Assembly: GCA_036405495.1 (NCBI GenBank)
Contig: DASWXL010000205.1
Coordinates: 1 to 7,320, forward strand
Direction of reading: 5' to 3'
Length of the DNA: 7,320 nt
From: DASWTL01 sp036405495
GTDB lineage: Bacteria; Bacteroidota; Bacteroidia; Sphingobacteriales; Sphingobacteriaceae
In this document: one piece after another, positions 7,177 through 7,320 of the stretch
How the letters are laid out: every line of letters starts with the position of its first letter
Position numbering within the stretch: position 1 is the first letter of the stretch
Position numbers and translations under genes: made by a program
Notes under the pieces: model-generated
Told to the model about the DNA's origin: nothing
Seen by the model: the letters and a program-made list of their open reading frames with translations, nothing else
Databases searched by the model: none

Positions 7177-7320
7177 ATGGAACTTACTGAAAAAAGCGCT
7201 ATAAAAGGCGGAGAATTTATCATTCGCGAAACCCGTGCGGAAGACATCTTTATTCCGGAAGAGTTTGACGAAGAGCAGCTGATGATCAAAAAAACCTGTG
7301 AGGACTTTCTCGAAAGCGAA
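7177..7320 (+). CDS. fadE: Acyl-CoA dehydrogenase (FadE type), N-terminal 48 codons only
   Basis: The frame is open from ATG 7177 to the window end without a stop. The visible peptide contains KGGEFIIRETRAEDIFIPEEF and EEQLMIKKTCEDF, which resembles the N-terminus of the ~590-600-residue acyl-CoA dehydrogenases of the B. subtilis FadE type. These flavoproteins carry out the first oxidation of beta-oxidation, acyl-CoA to trans-2-enoyl-CoA. The FAD-binding and catalytic Glu regions lie beyond the window, so the call rests on N-terminal similarity and on position 22 nt after fadA. The leader before the ATG is A-rich (AAACAAA), typical of Bacteroidota starts, and has no Shine-Dalgarno sequence. 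Confidence 0.85.
   Translation, partial: MELTEKSAIKGGEFIIRETRAEDIFIPEEFDEEQLMIKKTCEDFLESE

Noticed and set aside
1..7320. Mobile elements, defence genes, CRISPR arrays or RNA genes
   Set aside because: No transposase, integrase, repeat array or tRNA/rRNA-like structure is visible; coding density is high and all genes fit housekeeping metabolism.

Overview
The window looks like chromosomal DNA from a member of the Bacteroidota, possibly a Sphingobacteriales/Cytophagales-type lineage, though the family is a guess. Three things support this. The one clear promoter fits the Bacteroidota consensus (TTG, 20 nt, TAAATTTG, matching TAnnTTTG). No start codon has a convincing Shine-Dalgarno sequence, and several follow A-rich leaders instead. 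The protein types, in the order MarR, FadN-like, FadA and FadE, are familiar to me from Bacteroidota beta-oxidation loci. All recognisable genes are on the + strand, packing is tight, and the only sizeable gap is 76 nt. I see no mobile elements, RNA genes or CRISPR.

Layout. (1) 1-1293: the C-terminal ~430 residues of a long-chain acyl-CoA synthetase whose 5' end lies before the window. (2) 1265-3010: a complete exported gamma-glutamyltransferase, whose start overlaps the synthetase end by 29 nt. (3) 3011-3086: a compact control region. It holds an 8-bp-stem perfect inverted repeat running into six T's, a Bacteroidota promoter, and a second, related 20-bp imperfect palindrome over the -7 element and the probable transcription start. 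(4) 3087-3539: a MarR-family regulator. (5) 3567-5969: a FadN-type fusion of 3-hydroxyacyl-CoA dehydrogenase (N-terminal) and enoyl-CoA hydratase (C-terminal). (6) 5973-7154: a FadA-type 3-ketoacyl-CoA thiolase. (7) 7177-7320: the first 48 codons of a FadE-type acyl-CoA dehydrogenase, cut by the window end.

How they fit together. The synthetase activates fatty acids to acyl-CoA. FadE would make the trans-2-enoyl-CoA, FadN would hydrate and oxidise it, and FadA would release acetyl-CoA, so one cycle of beta-oxidation is encoded by the three genes behind marR. The order fadN-fadA-fadE is that of the Bacillus subtilis fadNAE operon, but the adjacent regulator is MarR-type instead of the TetR-type FadR used there. 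The most interesting signal is the pair of related palindromes (YTATG-N4-CATAG cores, centres 37 bp apart) that bracket the promoter of marR. They look like operators for autoregulation of the marR-fad operon. The gamma-glutamyltransferase belongs to glutathione/gamma-glutamyl peptide metabolism and has no obvious link to fatty acids.

I did not find a clearly undescribed system. This is mostly ordinary metabolic DNA with one neat regulatory region.
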